Origin: Cryptomeria japonica | Lineage: Eukaryota > Streptophyta > Pinopsida > Cupressales > Cupressaceae | DNA length: 64,000 nt | Assembly: GCF_030272615.1 (NCBI RefSeq) | Contig: NC_081412.1 | Location: 138,696,747-138,760,746, forward strand | Direction: 5' to 3' | Shown here: piece by piece, positions 12,193 to 22,156 of the stretch | How the letters are laid out: every line of letters starts with the position of its first letter | Position numbering within the stretch: the first letter of the stretch is position 1 | Program-made: the position numbers and the translations under genes | Notes under the pieces: model-generated | Told to the model about the DNA's origin: nothing | Databases searched by the model: none | The model's input: the letters and a program-made list of their open reading frames with translations, nothing else

Positions 12193-12619
12193 TGTTAGGG
12201 TTTCAAGCAGATCCGAAGCAAATATGAACTAACAATTATATGCAGATTTAAATACAAAAGATAAATAAATAAAACAAGACACAGATAAGATAGAGATTTA
12301 ACGTGGTTCACCCAGAATGGGTTACGTCCACCATACACAACCGTCCAATCTTTCTTATTATCTAGTAAAAAAAGTACATCAACCTTACAATGCCTTAAGC
12401 ATCTCAGCCGCTTATAACATGCATTTTTAGGGCAAAAAACAAAGTCAGCCCTTTTAGGGCAACAAACAAAGTCGGTCTTTTTAGGGTTTTATTACAATGT
12501 CGGTTTTCATCAATGAAAAATAGCAAAAAAAAATTTCTCGGGGGCTATCGCCCCCAAACCCTGGCGAGGATACGTGCAGAGTGTACAGTACTTTAGTGAT
12601 TAGTCACCACATTTCAACA
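12193..12619 (-). repeat. Element D 3' LTR
   Basis: TGTTAGGG...TTTCAACA in plus coordinates, 427 bp. It is longer than its partner because of an extra copy of the short block with AGGGCAACAAACAAAGTCGG (around 12430-12480). The adjoining 12620-12632 complements a polypurine tract (AAGTGGGAGAT on the minus strand). Confidence 0.9.
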
Positions 12620-13256
12620 ATCTCCCACTTGGAGACTGATACTACACAACACCACTGTACATGCAACATCCGCTGGATAAAACACTAGGACTTGATTGGT
12701 ATAAATTCCACAATTATCAATCAAGAAGACCAACAGAAACTGATGAAGAAATCAACTTCTCTTGTGGAACTGCCTTTGTGAACATATTGGCAGGATTCTC
12801 ACTTGTGTGAATCTTCTCAAGCCGTAACTGACCCTCCTCCAAAATAGTCCGAATGAAGTGGTACCTGAGCTGAATGTGCTTTGTCCTTGAATGAAAAGCA
12901 GAGTTCTTCGCAAGATGAATGACACTCTAGCTATCAGTATACAATGGGATATCCTCTTATGTCTAGCCCAATTCTTTCAAAAAACATTGCAACCAAATCA
13001 TCTCTTTGCTGGCTTCTGTAGCAGCAACATACTCAGCTTCAGTGGTTGAAAGTGCAACAACCTTTTGCAACCTAGAAATCCAACTAACTGTAGTTCCCCC
13101 TATAGTAAAAACATACCCTGTAGTACTCCTCTGTGAATCAATATCACCCGCCAGATCAGAGTCAACAAATCCACTTAGAGCAGCATTAGATCCTTTGAAA
13201 CATAATGCCTTCGTAGTAGTTCCTTTCAAATACCGAAGAATCCATTTCACAACATT
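12620..13256 (-). pseudogene. Element D RNase H and 3' end of pol
   Basis: Minus-strand translation of 13250-12963 gives MKWILRYLKGTTTKALCFKG and then the RNase H region, with the acidic SGFVDSDLAGDIDSQRS and LSTTEAEYVAATEA motifs. Stops separate it from the RT frame at about 13257 and from the last part near 12960. Below 12960 the frame resumes weakly (EDIPLYTDS-like) and ends before the polypurine tract. This domain would remove RNA from the RNA/DNA hybrid during reverse transcription. Confidence 0.8.
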
Positions 13257-14000
13257 TCAATGTTCCATACCCGGATTACTCATAAACCTGCTCACAACTC
13301 CCACTGCATGTGCAATATCTGGCCTTGTGCATACCATTGCATACATCAGACTGCCAACAACTGATGAATACAGGATGTTAGACGTTTTATTAACCTCTTC
13401 CTGTGCTTTTTGGCACATCTCCTTAGTCAATTTGAAATGATTAGCCAAAGGTGTACTAACTGCTTTTGCATCCTGCATGTTAAATCTTTTCAACACCTTC
13501 TTTATATACTCACTTTGGGACAAATTCAAGGTTCTATTTTTCTTGTCCCGTGTAATCCTCATACCGATAATTTGCTTAGCTGCACCCAAATCCTTCATAG
13601 CAAATGACCTGGCTAATTTTCGTTTAAGATCATTTATATGTTGCATGTTAGACCCAGCAACAAGCATGTCATCAACATAAAGCAACAGGATAATATAACT
13701 ACCATTATCAAATCTCTTAAAATATACACAATGATCAGAATGACATCTATGATAACCGTGTTCAGCCATGAAACTATCAAATTTTAAATACCATTGTCGG
13801 GGTGCTTGCTTTAGGCCATACAGACTTTTCTTCAACTTGCACACCAAGTTCTCATTTCCTTTGACCTCATATCCCTGTGGTTGCAACATGTAAATTTCCT
13901 CCTCCAAATCTCCATGAAGAAAAGTTGTTTTGACATCTAATTGTTCAAGATGTAAATCATCTGCAGCCACAAGACTAAGTACAGTTCTAATTGAAGTCAT
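13257..14000 (-). CDS. Element D reverse transcriptase domain (open segment)
   Basis: A 247-aa open stretch with the Copia RT hallmarks: LEQLDVKTTFLHGDLEEEIY, LYGLKQAPRQWYLKFD, the catalytic LLYVDDMLVAG (first Asp pair in KTTF context, YVDD intact) and MKDLGAAKQIIGMRI. It is part of a longer pol frame that continues to higher coordinates past a stop. It synthesises cDNA from the element RNA in the virus-like particle. Of the Copia RT domains here this is among the best preserved, but stops on either side mean it is not part of an intact polyprotein. Confidence 0.85.
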   Translation of the reverse strand: MTSIRTVLSLVAADDLHLEQLDVKTTFLHGDLEEEIYMLQPQGYEVKGNENLVCKLKKSLYGLKQAPRQWYLKFDSFMAEHGYHRCHSDHCVYFKRFDNGSYIILLLYVDDMLVAGSNMQHINDLKRKLARSFAMKDLGAAKQIIGMRITRDKKNRTLNLSQSEYIKKVLKRFNMQDAKAVSTPLANHFKLTKEMCQKAQEEVNKTSNILYSSVVGSLMYAMVCTRPDIAHAVGVVSRFMSNPGMEH

Positions 14001-15640
14001 TTTTACAACTGGAAAAAATATTTCATCATAATCTATACCTTTTTTCTATGCAAAACCTTTTACCATAAGTCTGGCCTTATATCTTTTCTGACCTTCTTCC
14101 TCCTCCTTCAGCCGATAAACCCATTTGTTAGGCAAGGCTCTTTTTTCTGTAGGTAAAGGGACTAAGTCCCAAGTCTTATTTTTCATCAAGGAGTCCATCT
14201 CCTCTTTCATGCCTAACTACCACTATTGTTTCGCATCCACCTGCATTGCTTTTTCATATTCTTCTGGTTCACCAGAATCTGCTAATAAAATAGAATACAA
14301 AGAAGGAGAAAATCTTTCAGGGGGTCTACTTGTCCTCGTAGAACGTCTAACACTTGCAGGAGTTTGTGGGACAATCTGTTGTTGCTGAGCATCAGGTACC
14401 TGTGGCATTTCATTTTCAGAAATCTCATCCAACACCACATATTCTTGTTTGTCATGTTCATGCTTCTTTTCCTGCATTTGTTCTTTATACATAACCTTCT
14501 CATTGAATATAACATCTCTACTTCTAATTATTTTCTTATTTTCAAAATCCCATAGTCAATAGCCATATTCATCTATCCCATATCCAATGAAGGTACATTT
14601 CTGAGATTTAGCATCAAGCTTGGTTCTATTTTCTTTATCAACATGGACAAAAGCTTCACAACCAAAAGTTTTTAGAAAAGAATAATTTACCTTTTTACCA
14701 GTCCATGCCTTCTTTGGAATACCACCATCCAAAGGGGTTGAAGGTCCTCTATTTATCAAATAGACAACAGTATGTACAACATCTGCCCAAAAATGTAAGG
14801 GCAATCCAGCATACAATCTCATGCTCCTCGCACGTTCCATGATGGTCCTATTCATTCTCTCTGACACACCATTTTCCTGTGGAGTTCCTGGAACTGTCTT
14901 CTGCTTTCGAATCTCATTTAAGGAACAGTAATCTTCAAATGCTTTGCTGCAATACTCACCTCCATTATCCGATCTGAGACACTTCAACTTTTTCCTATCT
15001 CATTCTCAACCAAAGCTTTCCATTTCTTAAAAGTTTCAAAAACATCTATTTTTTGTTTTAGGAAATATACCCATGTTTTTCTGGTTGAGTCATCAATAAA
15101 AATAACATAATAACAAGAGCCACCAAGAGATGATACCTGAGCTGGTCCCCATACATCTGAATGTACAAGCTCTAACTTCTCACTCTTCTTCTCTTTCCCA
15201 ACCTTAAGAAATCTGACTCTTTTTTGTTTGCCATAAACACAGTTTTCACAAAACTCTAAATCAATCTTCTTTAGTCTTGGCAATAGATTTTTGGAGTGAA
15301 GGATTTTCATCCCTTTCTCACTCATGTGCCCAAGCCTATAGTGCCACATTATCGAATCTGTTCTTGCAACATTTATTGTTGTTGTCCCTGCAGTAACTTT
15401 ATCTGTAGCAGCTAAGGTAGAGTAAGTGTTACCAGTACACAGATATAATGTGCCTACCTTCCCACCTTTAGCTATTACTAATGATCCTTTAGTGACCTTC
15501 CACATACTGTCTGAGAAGGTAACTATGCAACCTTCACTACCTAGTTGTCCTGCAGAAATTAAATTTCTTCTTAAATTAGGAACATGTCTTACCTCCTGTA
15601 GAAACCAGTCATTACCATTTTGCAACTTGATCTTTATCTT
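14001..15640 (-). pseudogene. Element D integrase and linker to RT
   Basis: Frames at 15625-14984 and 14987-14556 give the integrase zinc finger (WHYRLGHMSEKGMKIL ... FCENCVYGK) and the catalytic core. All three acidic residues are visible in HSDVWGP, RSDNGGEY and PQENGVSERMN. A short overlap or frame change joins the two frames near 14985. Downstream, 14555-14223 carries the Copia linker (MWCW-less form, EYVVLDEISENEMPQVPD), then stops around 14222. The integrase would insert cDNA into the genome and is only lightly damaged. Confidence 0.82.
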
Positions 15641-16582
15641 TCATTTTCCAACAATTTGACAGGGCTCATCATCACCCAAATATACCTGTCCAAAATCACC
15701 TTGAACATAATCTAGAAAATATTTTCTATGGGGTGTAGCATGAAATGAAGCCCCAAAATCTATTACCCAGGAATCATTAACATTATCCAAACATAAGATT
15801 AAAGCATCTTGTAAAGTATTACTTGCAATATTAGCTTCCTTACTGTCATTTTCATATTTGTCTCCTTCTTTGTTTTTCCGAGACCAACAATCTTTCTTTA
15901 GATGACCAGGCTTTTCACAGTACCAGCAATCTTTCTTTCCTCTAGATTGAGAGCATCCTTTCTTTGACTTCCCTCGTGACTTCTCATTCCCAGGGCCTTT
16001 TCCTCTTTCCTTTGATCTTCCTCTGTTCTCCACATTCAAAACACTACCCGATGATGTTGGAGTCTCACCTGTGCTTTTCCTTCGCATTTCCTCGCTTAGG
16101 ATAACACCAACAATATCATCAAATACCAAAGTATTTTTACTAAAGACAGAGTTACTTACAGCCATAACCAAGTTATTCCAGCTTTCTGGCAAAGAACATA
16201 AAATCAAGAGAGCCCTAACCTCTTCTGCAAAGGTAATTTTTACTAAAGACAATTGACTGGTAATTGTATTAAATTCATTTAAGTGTTCTGCTACAGATCC
16301 TCCCTCACTCATTTTCAAATTAAACAAACGCTTCATAAGAAATACCTTATTCGAAGCCGAGGGTTTCTCATACAACTTAGCCAATGTTGCCATCAAATCT
16401 ATAGTCATTTTTGCTTCTGTTATATTGAATGCTACAGATGACGCAAGGCACAATCGAATGGATCCCAATGCCTTTCTATCTAAAATGTCCCACTCTTCAT
16501 CTGATATTGTGGTCGGTTGCTTTGCCTTTCCTTCCAATGGCTGCCACAAATCCTTTTGATACAGGTAATCCTTCATCTGCAT
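15641..16582 (-). CDS. Element D gag with zinc knuckle and protease start
   Basis: A 313-aa frame starting MQMKDYLYQKDLW, a typical Copia gag (UBN2-like) fold region, followed by a basic segment, a CCHC knuckle CWYCEKPGHLKKDC and the protease start SWVIDFGASFHATPH. The catalytic D-S/T-G is altered to DFG, a Ser-to-Phe change explained by one C-to-T step. It likely lacks a few N-terminal residues, since homologous sequence may start nearer the primer site. It forms the particle shell and binds RNA. Confidence 0.83.
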   Translation of the reverse strand: MQMKDYLYQKDLWQPLEGKAKQPTTISDEEWDILDRKALGSIRLCLASSVAFNITEAKMTIDLMATLAKLYEKPSASNKVFLMKRLFNLKMSEGGSVAEHLNEFNTITSQLSLVKITFAEEVRALLILCSLPESWNNLVMAVSNSVFSKNTLVFDDIVGVILSEEMRRKSTGETPTSSGSVLNVENRGRSKERGKGPGNEKSRGKSKKGCSQSRGKKDCWYCEKPGHLKKDCWSRKNKEGDKYENDSKEANIASNTLQDALILCLDNVNDSWVIDFGASFHATPHRKYFLDYVQGDFGQVYLGDDEPCQIVGK

Positions 16583-16688
16583 TTTCCATAACTGATAATT
16601 CTAGCCGTTAAACTTTTCAACCTTGAATTTGGAATCCTCCATTGCTCCCACTCAAATCTGAAAGTCCTGCCAATTTACAGAAAACATC

Positions 16689-16702
16689 GCTCTGATACCA
16701 AT
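16689..16702 (-). promoter_or_regulatory. Primer-binding site of element D (tRNA-iMet)
   Basis: The minus strand reads ATTGGTATCAGAGC directly after the LTR end, the canonical initiator-Met primer site of plant Copia elements. Confidence 0.9.
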
Positions 16703-17102
16703 TGTTAGGGTTTCAAGTAGATCCGAAGCAAATATGAACTAACAATTATATGCAGATTTAAATACAAAAGATAAAGAAATAAAATAGGACACAGATAACA
16801 CAAAGATTTAATGTGGTTCACCCAGAATGGGTTACGTCCACCATACACAGTCGTCCAATCTTTCTTATTATCCAGCAAAAAAAGTACATCAACCTTACAA
16901 TGCCTTAAGCATCCCAACCGCTTATAACATGCATTTTTAGGGCAACAAACAAAGTCGGCCTTTTTAGGGTTTTATTACAATGTTGGTTTTCATCAACGAA
17001 AAATGACAAAAAAAATTTTCTCGGGGGCTGCCGCCCCCGGACCCCGGCGAGGATACATGCTGAGTGTACAGTACTTTGCTGATCAGTCACCACATTTCAA
17101 CA
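16703..17102 (-). repeat. Element D 5' LTR
   Basis: A 400-bp partner of 12193-12619, with the same TGTTAGGG and TTTCAACA ends. A GC-rich TCTCGGGGGCTGCCGCCCCC stem lies near 17020-17038. Confidence 0.9.
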
Positions 17103-18613
17103 TGATGTTCTTGATCTTATTCATACTGATTTGTGTGGCCCTGCTAGAATTAAAAATTTTCAAGGTGATAGATATTTTATGCTAATCGTTGATGATTATT
17201 CTAGAATGATGTGGGTTACTTTTCTAAGGGAGAAATTTGAGGCTTTTGAGAAGTTTAAAATCTTTAAAGCTAAAGTTGAAACTGAGATAGGATTGAATAT
17301 TAAATGTTTTAGGTCAGATCATGGTGGATAATTCACATCCAGTGAGTTTAATAGCTTTTGTGAGAAGCATTGCATAAGGAGACAATTTTCTAATCCCCAG
17401 ACACCTCAACGGAATGGAGTTGTGGAAAGGAAAAACAAAATTATCTTGGATGTTGCTAGAACAATGATGATGGAAGCTAATCTACCTCATATCTATTGGA
17501 GAGAAGTAGTGAGCACAACAGTTTATACATTCAACAATGTACATATCAAAGGAGAAACCGATAAGACACCTTATGAATTATGGTTTGGCAATACACCTAT
17601 AATTAAGTATTTCAGAATCTTTGGTAGTAAATGTTATATTAGGAGAGATGACAACATTGGCAAACTTGATCCTAGATGTGATGAAGGAATATCTCTTGTT
17701 TATTTTAATGAAAGCAAAGCATAGAGATGTTATAACAAGAGATTGCAGAGAATTGTGGAGAGTGTTAATGTCAAGGTGGATGAGTTGAATAGAAATCAAA
17801 TAAGAGTTAATGAGCAAGAACCGACAGTGGAAATGATCATAATTGAACCAGTAACACCTTTATCAGAACAAAATGTTGAACCAGTTACTCTAGCAGTATC
17901 AAAAAATTCAATAGTACCTGAAGAACCGGGAAGAAGAACAGAGAATCATAGGGCTCCTAGGTATGTAAGGTTGAATCATTCAGAAGGTCAGATCATTGGG
18001 GATAAGAACAATGGAGTGATGACAAGAAGAAGATTGGCAACTAATGAGGTATGTTTAATTTCTCAAGTTGAACTGGTATCAGTAATTGAAGCATATAAAG
18101 ATGAATGTTGGATGAAAGCTATGGAAGAAGAATTAGATCAGATAGAGAAGAATAACACATGGACTTCAGTTCCTCGGCCTAAAAATAAGAATGTTATTGG
18201 AACTAAATAGGTTTTTAGGAATAAATTGAATGAAGATGGACAAGTTGTAAGAAATAAAGTTATATTGGTTTGTAAAGGATATTCTCAAAAGGAAGGAATT
18301 GATTATGGTGAAACTTTTGCACCTGTAGCTATGATTGAAGCTGTAAGATTATTTCTTGCCTATGCTGCACATAAAAACTACAAGGTTTACCAGATGGATG
18401 TTAAGTGTGCCTTTTTGAATGGAGATCTTGATATGCAAGGTTAGATAAATATCTTTTCAAGCTTCGTTTCAGTAAAGGTAATGCTGACAGTAATTTATAT
18501 TATAAAATCCATGATGATAATATACTAATCATTGAGGTGAGGATAAGTTGTACATGAAATTTTTTAAAAATATGGAGAAAGAATTTGAAATGTCTATGAT
18601 TGGAGAAATGAAA
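17103..18613 (+). pseudogene. Element C integrase core and RT (deleted)
   Basis: Continues the C frame after D: integrase HTDLCGPARIKNFQGDRYFM, RSDHGG followed by a stop in place of Glu, and PQRNGVVERKN. A long linker and the RT start NNTWTSVPRPKNKNVIGTK come next, then a stop where Trp is expected (18208-18210). In RT two internal deletions remove the YGLKQAPR segment (near 18437) and the FVDD catalytic segment (near 18537). The frame ends at MSMIGEMK and is replaced by unrelated AT-rich DNA near 18613. Clearly inactive. Confidence 0.85.
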
Positions 18614-19205
18614 TGTTTGGAATTTAGAAACATTTTATCATTTAGTTTTTGTAAATGCAATGTTAGTTGTGTAGTTGGCATGAGTTTTCTACAGTCTATG
18701 TAAGATTGATTTTAGATTTGCATAGTTAATTTTTTAATCTAATCATGCTTAGTGATTCATTAAAAAAAAGGAGAGTGATTAGAAATGTAAATTGATTTTA
18801 GATTTGTTTGATTGATTTTTTAATCAAATCATACCTAGTGATCCATCATTAAAAAATAAAAAATGAAACCGACTAGAAACACCAATTCAAAAATAAAACA
18901 ATCAAATCTAAAAACAATCTTATCTAATTGATTGTATGGTCCAAAAGATAATTATTCTACATTTACCTATTTAAAACAGCACTTGATTTTTATAAGCTTT
19001 TTTAGACCATTCAAATTCACCAAGGCAATTTAACAGGAATATGGATTTTAATTGTCGGCGGACCAAAGCTTTTAATGGGGTAGTTAGCTCTGTACTGGAT
19101 TGTTATAATGGAATCACCTTTAGCACGATGCCCATTATTGTAAAGGAGCTGACAAGTATTCAACAAAATGATATCTTTTTTAATGAAAAATGGCAATTCT
19201 TGCAG
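18614..19205. repeat. AT-rich repeated DNA, copy 1 left part
   Basis: Two roughly 120-bp units beginning GATTTTAGATTTG (around 18708 and 18790) with the inverted motif TGATTGATTTTTTAATCAAATCA. The sequence is closely related to 25716-25860. Past about 18960 the similarity stops and 245 bp of unassigned sequence leads into the transporter exon. No gene is seen. Confidence 0.55.
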
Positions 19206-19905
19206 GCCACTGTGGCTCCTCCGGCCACGGGAAAGATGTTCAAAGGCTTATGCATGTGCTACGCAGTAATGCTTGTGGCATGCTACAGTGTGGCAGTATC
19301 AGGCTACTGGACATTTGGCAACACTGCACAGTCTAACATATTGCAGAGTCTGCTGCCCAAAGAAGGTCCCGCCCTTGCACCCACATGGTTGCTGTTATTT
19401 TCGTACTCCTTCAGCTTTTTGCAATAGCACTAGTAACATATAATCAATTTCTCCATAAATTTTTTGGATTTTTTTCTTTAGAGCAGAAACTGATCTGTGT
19501 GTGTATGTAAATAAGTTCTATTCTCAAGTAGCTTACGAGATCATGGAGAAGAAATCAGCAGATGTTAAGAAGGGAATTTTTGCAGCCCGAAACTTAATTC
19601 TGAGGTTGTTTCTGAGAACAGTTTATATAGTGATTTGTGCAGTGATTGCAGCCATGCTGCCATTTTTTGGAGATATAAATGCGCTGGTGGGTGCCATTGG
19701 CTTTATTACACTGGACTTCATTCTTCCCATGCTTCTCTACTACAAGAGCTTCAAGCTCGCTCCCAATTCCTCAATTTACCAGATAAACAATGCTATTATG
19801 GTGATTTTCACGGGTGTTGGGATAATGGGTGCCATCTCCTCAGTGCGCCAAATCGCCATTGATGCTAAACATTTTCACATTTTTAGCAATAATGTGTTGG
19901 ACTGA
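19206..19905 (+). pseudogene. GABA/amino-acid transporter (GAT1-like) fragment, two exons
   Basis: After a splice-acceptor-like TTCTTGCAG the frame reads ATVAPPATGKMFKGLCMCYA and VAVSGYWTFGNTAQ (exon 19206-19432). A short intron with GT...AG ends follows (about 19433-19515), then [57 protein letters not shown] and [16 protein letters not shown] to a stop at 19905. This matches the C-terminal half of plant GABA transporter 1-type permeases of the amino acid/auxin permease family, which are multi-spanning proton-coupled importers. Near 19400-19425 about 10 bases are missing, shifting the frame before the LLQLFAIAL helix. Upstream exons are absent. The retained intron shows it is a genomic, not cDNA-derived, fragment. 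Confidence 0.8.
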
Positions 19906-19922
19906 TGCGGCTAATTTCATTA

Positions 19923-19938
19923 GCTGGGCATGCCCAGC
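19923..19938. other. Perfect 16-bp palindrome after the transporter stop
   Basis: GCTGGGCATGCCCAGC, 17 bases past the stop codon. It could form an RNA hairpin in the 3' UTR. It is not followed by a Helitron CTRR end, so I do not read it as a transposon terminus. Confidence 0.5.
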
Positions 19939-20035
19939 ATATTTTAAGGAATTCTCACTCTGTTAAAATCAAACCCAGTTTGCCATTATCAGTAAAAGGA
20001 TCAAATGAATTCCCCACTGAAAAAGCCTGCAATTT

Positions 20036-20317
20036 TGTTAGTTTAAAAACGATCAGATAAACACATAATAATGAACAGAAAACAACAGAAAGAATAATAG
20101 ACACAACAAAGAACTCAAGACACAAGATTAACGCGGTTCACCACTAAGTGGCTACATCCACCAGAAACGCAGGGAGAATTCTCATTAGCCAATATCCAAT
20201 TACACAGTACATACATGACTTCACTTAGTCATTTATATAGACATCTCAGATATGAAATGAAGAGTCTTCTGGGGAAGACAAACAACCATGTGACTGTTGG
20301 GCTTCATATACCCAACA
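20036..20317 (-). repeat. Element E 3' LTR
   Basis: TGTTAGTTTAAAAACG...ATACCCAACA in plus coordinates, 282 bp, highly similar to 21868-22151. It includes the sequence ATTAACGCGGTTCACCAC, which is like the ATTTAACGTGGTTCACCCA block in the element D LTRs. Confidence 0.9.
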
Positions 20318-20379
20318 ATCTCCCCCGTGAAGTCCAATTGGCACAACCTGTAACATTCCCTACATCTTCATTTCAAGGC

Positions 20380-21834
20380 TCATACTACAACCAGCTTTTG
20401 AGAAGATTTTAATATTGCCAAACTCTGTTCATGAACAGTATGAATTAATCTTCTCCAAGTCAGATTAGAGCTAAAAACATATTTTCTAACTACTTCATCT
20501 GGTAATCCATAATCAGGAACACTACTATCTGCAGATGCATAATACACTCCTCCATCAAAGTCTCTTGCTCTTGTGCTCCCCCATAATAGAATATCTAGAA
20601 GATCACCATTATCAGATTTTAATACCCAAATATAAAACTCTCGTACAAGTGTGAATAGCATACAAACATCACTCCCAATTCTCACGGTTGCCTCATTGCC
20701 CACATCTGGAACACACCAACTCTCATTTGGTCCCACGACATCCAACATAAAAAAATCAAATGAATCATTACTACTGCCATCAAACTGGCCAGATTGGAAT
20801 CCATGTTCTCTCTTTATTTGACCAACACCAGATGCAATATTCTTATGAAATTGGGCTGCCACGAGATCTGATTTTGACCTTCCAGCTGTAGACCTTGCAC
20901 CAACGGGCTCCATATCAAATGAATTTGTTGTATTTTGTGTAGAAACTTGTGTAGTACCTGCAATCAATGCATTCCACTCCACCTCTATTTTTGCAATCTC
21001 GAGCAATAAATCATCACTCTTTTGTTCTTTTTGAAATTCATTTTCCTCAAAAACCTTATCCTTAGCCTTTTCGAAGTCTTCTGGATCTTGCATAGCCTTG
21101 AGCCAAAGGCTCTCTCCTGCCTCTGTGAGCTCTATAATCCCTACGCTCCTGGGATATTCAATCTCCAGGCACCTCGAATCGTCTTGTGGATTCTTTCCAC
21201 TAAAGAAAGGCTTTTCTATCAATAAGGCATACTTTTTTGTGAGGAAAGAGTCCTCTATTAGGAGTTTCCCATCACTTTCCTCTTGCTGAAATACGGTCTC
21301 TTTAGAAAAATCCCATTCTTTCTCAAAGTTATCTTTTCCAATATTCATGATGCAACACAAAACCATCAACTTCTGGTCCATACAAATTAGTTTGTCGATG
21401 AGTAGGAGATTCTCTTCCTTCAACCTCATAAATTTTTCTTTTTCATAATCCTCCCGAATCTTGGTCTCAACCTCATCAACTTCATCCCCACTTGCTTCAG
21501 CGTCCTCCTCTTCAGCATCCTCTTCTTCAGTCGAATCAAGAAAATCTTCAAACAACGAATACTTCAAACCCTCTTCTTCTTCAGCCGAAGTCTCTTCCTT
21601 TTTCCAGCCATCCCACCAATGACATTCGGTTTCAACCTCCACTTGAACATCACTCTCTACCGAGTCTAGACTGCCAAGAAATTTTTTGATGATTGATTCA
21701 GCTTCATCATCTAATTTGGCCTCATCATCTAAAACTTCAGCATGTTTGTCAATAACATAAAAGCACCCAGCTCTGGGATCAAACAAAAAGTAAGGGCACC
21801 CATATCTAGGATCAACTATCCAATAGGATCCCAT
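20380..21834 (-). CDS. 484-aa acidic protein of unknown family (element E ORF)
   Basis: The ORF starts with ATG 19 bases after the primer site and ends 62 bases before the 3' LTR, with no internal stop. The N-terminus has a short aromatic/Cys repeat (DPRYGCPYFLFDPRAGCFYV). Residues about 30-130 are strongly acidic (AEEEEG, STEEEDAEEEDAEASGDE). A charged helical, probably coiled-coil region follows to about 300. The C-terminal third is more globular (FYIWVLKSDNGDLLDILLWG, VPDYGLPDEVVRKYVF). I recognise no family, signal peptide, membrane segment or zinc knuckle. It may be a captured host gene or a highly diverged gag-like protein. Absence of stops, unlike its neighbours, suggests recent insertion or constraint. 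Confidence 0.75.
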   Translation of the reverse strand: MGSYWIVDPRYGCPYFLFDPRAGCFYVIDKHAEVLDDEAKLDDEAESIIKKFLGSLDSVESDVQVEVETECHWWDGWKKEETSAEEEEGLKYSLFEDFLDSTEEEDAEEEDAEASGDEVDEVETKIREDYEKEKFMRLKEENLLLIDKLICMDQKLMVLCCIMNIGKDNFEKEWDFSKETVFQQEESDGKLLIEDSFLTKKYALLIEKPFFSGKNPQDDSRCLEIEYPRSVGIIELTEAGESLWLKAMQDPEDFEKAKDKVFEENEFQKEQKSDDLLLEIAKIEVEWNALIAGTTQVSTQNTTNSFDMEPVGARSTAGRSKSDLVAAQFHKNIASGVGQIKREHGFQSGQFDGSSNDSFDFFMLDVVGPNESWCVPDVGNEATVRIGSDVCMLFTLVREFYIWVLKSDNGDLLDILLWGSTRARDFDGGVYYASADSSVPDYGLPDEVVRKYVFSSNLTWRRLIHTVHEQSLAILKSSQKLVVV

Positions 21835-21853
21835 CTTTGCTCAAGCCAACCGT

Positions 21854-21867
21854 GGCTCTAATACCAA
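21854..21867 (-). promoter_or_regulatory. Primer-binding site of element E
   Basis: The minus strand reads ATTGGTATTAGAGC next to the LTR end, one base from the initiator-Met consensus site. Confidence 0.85.
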
Positions 21868-22151
21868 TTGTTAGTTTAAAAATGAGCAGAGAAAACACAT
21901 AATAGTGAACAGAAAATAGCAGAAAGAATAATAGACACAACAAAGAATTCAAGACACAAGATTAATGTGGTTCACCACTAAGTGGCTATGTCCACCAGAA
22001 ACGTGGGGAGAATTCTCATTAACCAATATCTAGTTACACAGTACATACATGACTGCACTCAGTCATTTATATAGACATCTTAGATATGAAATGAAGAGTG
22101 TTCTGGGGAAGACAAACAACCATGTGACTGTTGGGCTTCATATACCCAACA
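21868..22151 (-). repeat. Element E 5' LTR
   Basis: 284-bp partner of 20036-20317, differing by scattered substitutions. It is followed by the target duplication AATTT. Confidence 0.9.
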
Positions 22152-22156
22152 AATTT

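Larger units (their letters stand above)
12193..17102 (-). mobile_element. D: Copia retrotransposon (TNT1/Tork-like), nearly complete, nested in C
   Basis: A 4910-bp minus-strand element with LTRs at 12193-12619 and 16703-17102, a perfect target duplication TGATG (12188-12192 and 17103-17107), an initiator-Met primer site at 16689-16702 and a polypurine tract next to 12619. The interior encodes gag, protease, integrase with all three DDE residues, RT with an intact YVDD, and RNase H, separated by a few stops. Protein features resemble the TNT1-94 group. It inserted into the integrase region of C after C was established. Confidence 0.92.
9172..18613 (+). mobile_element. C: Copia retrotransposon, 3' truncated, split by D
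   Basis: A 5' LTR (9172-10406), a primer-binding site and gag-pol reading frames in Copia order (gag, zinc knuckle, protease, integrase, RT) place it in Ty1/Copia. It is closely related in protein sequence to element A. Element D is inserted within the integrase region (12193-17102). The coding sequence stops abruptly near 18613, just after the MSMIGEMK segment of RT. The rest of RT, RNase H and the 3' LTR are missing, so no target duplication can be assigned. Confidence 0.88.
20036..22151 (-). mobile_element. E: compact LTR element carrying one intact ORF of unknown family
   Basis: 2116 bp, minus strand, with LTRs of 282 and 284 bp (20036-20317 and 21868-22151) and a perfect target duplication AATTT (20031-20035 and 22152-22156). 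An initiator-Met-type primer site ATTGGTATTAGAGC lies at 21854-21867, and a polypurine tract (minus-strand CACGGGGGAGAT) adjoins 20317. The interior is almost entirely one 484-aa ORF. No gag, protease, RT or integrase motif is visible. It is therefore a non-autonomous (TRIM-like but coding) retrotransposon, mobilised in trans, probably by a Copia element sharing the primer site. Confidence 0.88.

Noticed and set aside
13006-13440. Plus-strand ORFs across element D
   Set aside because: They are antisense to the RT and RNase H frames and have no recognisable domains.
19041-19205. Open frame in front of the transporter exon, suggesting a longer first exon
   Set aside because: It has no similarity to the transporter family, and a splice-acceptor-like TTGCAG marks the point where the match begins. 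It reads as intron or flank.
19923-19938. Hairpin as a Helitron 3' terminus
   Set aside because: No CTRR end follows at the expected distance and no TC start was found upstream.
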